Assembly: GCA_913060655.1 (NCBI GenBank)
Contig: CAJXTG010000014.1
Span: forward strand, 1-38,273
Source: an uncultured Nitriliruptoraceae bacterium
GTDB taxonomy: Bacteria > Actinomycetota > Nitriliruptoria > Nitriliruptorales > Nitriliruptoraceae
Direction of reading: 5' to 3'
Length of the DNA stretch: 38,273 bases
Numbering within the stretch: the stretch's first letter is position 1; the number at the start of each line of letters is the position of its first letter. Shown in pieces: positions 36,201-38,273 of this stretch. Under the pieces are notes generated by a model that was not told the DNA's origin, did no database searches, and saw nothing but the letters and a program-made list of their open reading frames with translations. Both the position numbers and the translations under genes were made by a program.

Positions 36201-36619
36201 ACGAGCGCGTGCTGGTCCGCTGCCGTGCGGGGGCCACGCCACGGGACCTCGCGCGGCTGCTCCATGCAGCGGCCACGACCGGCACACCGGTGCAGGTCAG
36301 CGTCGACCCCGACGGTGCCCTCGACGCCGCCGCGGTCGTCGCCGCGGCGCGGCGTGTGGAGGTGCACGCCCCCGGGGTCGTCGTCGAGGACGACGCGGCG
36401 CTCGCCGCACGGCTGCCGGAGCTCGGGCAGGTCGTCGTCCGCGCGACGGGGGACCACACCGGTGAGGCGGCGGCGGTGCTGCGCGCGGCCTGCGAGGAGC
36501 AGGGCGTGCGCTGCGACGAGGCCGCGGTCGTGCTGAGCGGGCAGCTCGAGCTCGGACGGATCCTGCGGGAGCAGGCGATCAGCCGCACCCTGCACCGCTA
36601 CGGGCGCGTCACCGGCTGA
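33206..36619 (+). CDS. putA: Bifunctional proline dehydrogenase / L-glutamate gamma-semialdehyde dehydrogenase
   Basis: Oxidises proline to glutamate in two steps: FAD-dependent proline dehydrogenase, then NAD-dependent semialdehyde oxidation, usually at the membrane face. The 1137-residue protein has the PRODH barrel in its first ~440 residues (YVSVKLSSIAAQI, RIRLVKGANLSMEQV, LDVEMLQGMAPG, ISYLVRRLEE). An aldehyde dehydrogenase domain follows from about 490 to 970, with PPWNFPVAIPGG, Glu724 in AETSGKN and catalytic Cys758 in GQKCSA, the expected 34 residues apart. About 140 C-terminal residues form an additional ALDH-superfamily-like or substrate-channelling domain. There is no N-terminal DNA-binding domain, so it does not repress itself. 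The ATG has no clear Shine-Dalgarno site and lies 18 bases after the regulator's stop. Confidence 0.95.
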   Translation: MSSPTTVRTPDDADAADAVVDAAIATARRWLDAAGEVTRVERRTADQLGTLLADEDGLDFATGFVDRVMRAESDRVAAHALRRLVALPDQEVAFLGRVDRLLLGAGALVAPVLPGVVVPLARRRLRQLVGHLVVDATPRDLAPQLSDARDAVGAALNVNLLGEAVLGAEEARRRRDRTVELVGRDDVDYVSVKLSSIAAQITVWDLEGETERIAGELRPLYRAAMASEPPTFVNLDVEEYRDLDLTIAVFTQVLAEEEFLGLRAGIVLQAYLPDAAPALERLLDFARERHARGGADVRIRLVKGANLSMEQVEAQLRGWEPAPYATKHETDANYKRCVDTALHPDRLVGARIGLASHNLLDVAWAVELARARGVSERLDVEMLQGMAPGSARTVRAETGGLRLYTPVVDPADFDVAISYLVRRLEEVASPDNFLRAFLAMQDDPALFDAEVERFRAAVADRHAVTTGPRRTQDRRDPAADPSAARTRGIDRFVNEPDTDPALAGNRAWARTVASAPAPAPRAPVVSDRASVDAVVAAARAAGERWGAVPAEERRVVLRRVADALAARRGELLTAMLHEGGKTIGEADPEVSELIDFARYYADRALDLERVDGATFAPNTLTLVVPPWNFPVAIPGGGAFAALAAGSAAILKPAPETPRCAEIICEAAWDAGVDRDLLAYLRVPDDDTGRHLVTHPGVDAVVLTGAHDTARLFRGWRPDLRLLAETSGKNALIVTPSADLDLAVADLVRSAFGHAGQKCSAASLAILVGDVATSRRFLDQLVDATTTLAAGRSTDLSTQLNRLIGPPRGPLARHLETLDEGEQWLVEPRCVDPAANLWTPGVKTGVRPGSHFHTHECFGPVLGIMTASDLDEAIRWQNSTGYGLTGGIHSLDPDEVAHWLEHVEVGNAYVNRHITGAIVQRQPFGGWKRSAVGPGAKAGGPAYVATMGTWADAPDVAALDDDAWLARARHDDAAHWPTYAAEHDATGLDVEANLLRHRRHERVLVRCRAGATPRDLARLLHAAATTGTPVQVSVDPDGALDAAAVVAAARRVEVHAPGVVVEDDAALAARLPELGQVVVRATGDHTGEAAAVLRAACEEQGVRCDEAAVVLSGQLELGRILREQAISRTLHRYGRVTG

Positions 36620-36652
36620 CCCGGCCCCGCACCGGAGCGTCGCCGGCGCCGG

Positions 36653-37324
36653 TCACACGAGCGGCTCCGGCGGGAGGGTCACCGCGGGCAGCGCCAACGC
36701 ACCGTCGATGCGCCACCCGTCCTGCTCCTGCGACAGGTCGTAGCGGAGCACGAGCTCGTCGGGACCGACCCCGGCACGCACCCCGACGACGAGGAAGCCG
36801 CGCCGCCCGACGACGCCACACTCATCGAACCGGTGCCCGAGGTTGCCGACCAGCGTCGGGTAGTCGTCGCGGATGAGCGTCTCGAACGCCTCGGGCGTGA
36901 AGAACGTGCGGAAGAACGGGCTCGTGACCGCGTAGGCGCCGGTGAAGTCCTCGGCGGCGAGGGCGTCGAGCTGCGCCGACAGGGTCGCCCCCATCGCCGC
37001 ACGCGTCGCCTCGTCGCAGGTTCCGGGCCGGTCCGGATCGGGTGCGGGGTCCGGCCGTGGGGCGGGGACGTCAGGGGTGGTCGGCGCGCCGAGGTCGGGC
37101 TCCGGGGGCGGCTCGGCGTCAGGGGTCGGGCGGGCGTCGGGGGTCGGCGCCTCGTCGGGGGCCGGGGCGGTGTCGGGCTGCGCGTCGGGGGCGGCCGGCG
37201 TGTCCGCCGCGGGTGCGGTGCAGCCGAGGAGGCCGACGAGCAGGAGCGTGAGCACGGGTGCCGCCCGGGACGTCGACCGCCCGACGGTCGCCCCGACGGT
37301 CCCCCCGACGGTTCCACGGTGCAT
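36653..37324 (-). CDS. DUF4864-like lipoprotein with Pro/Asp-rich linker
   Basis: A 223-residue predicted lipoprotein of unknown function. The N-terminal signal ends in VGLLGC, with the lipidated cysteine near residue 35. A long repetitive linker (about 36-103) of Pro, Asp, Ala and Glu in PTPDA-like units follows, likely a flexible spacer away from the membrane. The C-terminal domain, with QLDALAAEDFTGAYAVTSPFFRTFFTPEAFETLI and RYDLSQEQDGWRIDGALAL, resembles the DUF4864 family. ATG 37324 has GGAGGA 8 bases upstream. It converges on putA with 33 bases between stops. Confidence 0.75.
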   Translation of the reverse strand: MHRGTVGGTVGATVGRSTSRAAPVLTLLLVGLLGCTAPAADTPAAPDAQPDTAPAPDEAPTPDARPTPDAEPPPEPDLGAPTTPDVPAPRPDPAPDPDRPGTCDEATRAAMGATLSAQLDALAAEDFTGAYAVTSPFFRTFFTPEAFETLIRDDYPTLVGNLGHRFDECGVVGRRGFLVVGVRAGVGPDELVLRYDLSQEQDGWRIDGALALPAVTLPPEPLV

Positions 37325-37354
37325 CGCTGGTCCTCCGGAGCGCCCCTGCCACCG

Positions 37355-37360
37355 ACGGTA
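37355..37360 (-). promoter_or_regulatory. −10 element of the DUF4864-like gene
   Basis: TACCGT on the minus strand, 31 bases before the ATG at 37324. It is in the region divergent with tRNA-Val. Confidence 0.4.
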
Positions 37361-37388
37361 CGGGGAGACGGGGGTGCGTGCGACGCGC

Positions 37389-37394
37389 TACCGT
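37389..37394 (+). promoter_or_regulatory. −10 element of tRNA-Val
   Basis: TACCGT preceded by CGCGC, 10 bases before the mature 5' end of tRNA-Val. It resembles the region in front of tRNA-Cys (GTGCGAC…CTACC). Confidence 0.5.
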
Positions 37395-37404
37395 TGCGCC
37401 ACCC

Positions 37405-37478
37405 GGGGCGTTAGCTCAGTTGGCTAGAGCGCTTGCTCGACACGCAAGAGGTCAGAGGTTCGAGTCCTCTACGCCCCA
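37405..37478 (+). tRNA. tRNA-Val (anticodon GAC) with C at position 33
   Basis: A complete 74-base cloverleaf. The acceptor stem GGGGCGT pairs perfectly with ACGCCCC; D stem GCTC/GAGC; anticodon stem CTTGC/GCAAG; T arm AGAGG-TTCGAGT-CCTCT; discriminator A at 37478. The seven-base anticodon loop is TCGACAC (37437-37443), giving anticodon GAC (37439-37441) for Val codons GUC and GUU. Position 33 is C where almost all elongator tRNAs have U, as if positions 32 and 33 were exchanged relative to the usual CTGACAC. CCA is not encoded. A weak 5-bp hairpin (GGCCC-GGGCC, 37480-37495) follows and may mark its 3' end. Confidence 0.93.
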
Positions 37479-37506
37479 CGGCCCCGCGCAGGGCCTCAGG
37501 AGCAGC

Positions 37507-38244
37507 GTGACCGTGACCGGGAACGCGTCCGGGACCGCGACCGGGACGCGTCGCATCGACGACCTCACGGTCGACGTCACCGTCCGTCGCGTCCGCCGCA
37601 TGAACGTCCGGGTCCATCCGCCCGACGGCAGCGTGCGCCTCTCCGTCCCGCCACGCACCTCGTGGCGCACCGTCACCGCGTTCGTGCGTGCCAGCCGCCC
37701 CTGGATCGACCGGCACCGGCAGCGCATCGTCGAGGAGGCGCAGCACGCCGCGCAGGCGGACCCGCCGCCGACCGGTCGCACCGGTGAGGTGTGGTGGCAC
37801 CTCGGCCGCGCCCACCGCATCCGGCGCGAGGGGCCGGGCGGACCGCTGCGGGTCCGGCTCGCCCCGCGGCGCATCGTCGTCGCCGGAGCCGACGGGGAGG
37901 TCGAGGACGCTGCGGTGCTCGCCGCGCTCGACCGCTGGGAGCGGCGACGGTTGCGGGCGCTGGCCGACCCGCTGCTCGACGGCTGGGCCGCGCGGATGGG
38001 GGTCCGTCACGAGTTCCTCGGTCTGCGACGGATGACGACCCGCTGGGGGTCGTGCGTGCCGGCACGGCGCAGGATCTGGCTGAACACGCTGCTCGTGCGC
38101 CGACCACCCGCGCTGCTCGAGTACGTCGTCGTCCATGAGCTCGCCCACCTGCGGGAATCCTCCCACGGGCCCCGCTTCCAGGCGCTGATGGACGAGCACC
38201 TGCCGGACTGGCGGGAGCGTCGCCGCCGGCTCGATCGCACCTGA
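37507..38244 (+). CDS. YgjP/SprT-like zinc metallopeptidase (DUF45 family)
   Basis: A predicted zinc-dependent hydrolase of 245 residues; the true substrate is unknown. The C-terminal half carries the family signatures TTRWGSC (Trp180), YVVVHELAHL with zinc ligands His210 and His214 and catalytic Glu211, and the third ligand His220 in SSHGPRF. The N-terminal half (VRRVRRMNVRVHPPDGSVRLSVP) matches the usual beta-rich start of YgjP proteins. GTG 37507 is chosen for AGGAG just upstream; GTG 37513 is an alternative. The frame is open back through tRNA-Val, which cannot be coding. It starts 28 bases after the tRNA and may be read from the tRNA promoter. Confidence 0.85.
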   Translation: MTVTGNASGTATGTRRIDDLTVDVTVRRVRRMNVRVHPPDGSVRLSVPPRTSWRTVTAFVRASRPWIDRHRQRIVEEAQHAAQADPPPTGRTGEVWWHLGRAHRIRREGPGGPLRVRLAPRRIVVAGADGEVEDAAVLAALDRWERRRLRALADPLLDGWAARMGVRHEFLGLRRMTTRWGSCVPARRRIWLNTLLVRRPPALLEYVVVHELAHLRESSHGPRFQALMDEHLPDWRERRRRLDRT

Positions 38245-38267
38245 GCGGGCCTGTCACCCCGGTGCGT

Positions 38268-38273
38268 TAGGGT
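38268..38273 (+). promoter_or_regulatory. Possible −10 element at the window end
   Basis: TAGGGT forms the last six bases of the window, 24 bases after the stop of the metallopeptidase gene. It fits the TAnnnT pattern used elsewhere here and may drive a gene beyond the window. Confidence 0.25.

Noticed and set aside
37030-37220. Low-complexity GC repeats as possible CRISPR or mobile repeat
   Set aside because: The repetition codes for the Pro/Asp-rich linker of the lipoprotein; units are irregular and lack spacers.
37258-37506. Extension of the YgjP-like reading frame upstream through tRNA-Val
   Set aside because: It would translate a complete tRNA gene; AGGAG before GTG 37507 gives a proper start.

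Overview
The window is 38 kb of densely packed, very G+C-rich bacterial DNA. Frequent GTG starts, Shine-Dalgarno sites of the GGAGG type, TAnnnT −10 elements, 4-nt ATGA gene overlaps and the protein families suggest a chromosomal segment of an actinomycete-type bacterium. A deep-branching class such as Nitriliruptoria is possible, but that is only inference. I see no phage, insertion sequence, CRISPR array, plasmid function or integration scar. Almost every base lies in a gene, and no gene-free stretch exceeds 300 bases.

Layout from left to right: (1) the 3' end of a class I fructose-bisphosphate aldolase followed by aldose 1-epimerase; (2) on the minus strand, a ClC chloride transporter coupled to an isocitrate dehydrogenase whose coenzyme residues look NAD-type; (3) an M48 membrane peptidase (+) ending head-on against an unusual photolyase-like flavoprotein (−), in which the usual N-terminal domain sits at the C-terminus and four cysteines are placed as in iron-sulfur photolyases; (4) from a shared, overlapping promoter, a divergent SRPBCC protein, then a phosphohexomutase; (5) a minus-strand operon of type IIA topoisomerase subunits B and A plus a GNAT acetyltransferase; (6) a dTDP-sugar 3,5-epimerase; (7) a six-gene Mrp Na+/H+ antiporter operon (−) with fused A-B subunits and every junction an ATGA overlap; (8) acetyl-CoA synthetase (−) and the ribosome-assembly GTPase RsgA (+); (9) tRNA-Cys; (10) a branched-chain amino acid type ABC transporter operon livHMGF (+) facing two lipoprotein binding proteins (−) across a strong hairpin terminator; (11) a PAS-AraC regulator and bifunctional proline dehydrogenase PutA (+); (12) a DUF4864-like lipoprotein (−), tRNA-Val with an unusual anticodon loop, and a YgjP-type metallopeptidase (+).

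The genes combine central carbon metabolism (aldolase, mutarotase, hexose phosphomutase, isocitrate dehydrogenase, acetyl-CoA synthetase), ion homeostasis (ClC, Mrp) and amino-acid uptake and catabolism (liv genes, PutA). The liv operon and the araC-putA pair share almost the same 16-base core promoter, which may link uptake to proline use. The best candidates for something new are the rearranged photolyase-like protein with its symmetric divergent promoter, the LivH permease carrying a secreted beta-domain, and the tRNA-Val with C at position 33.
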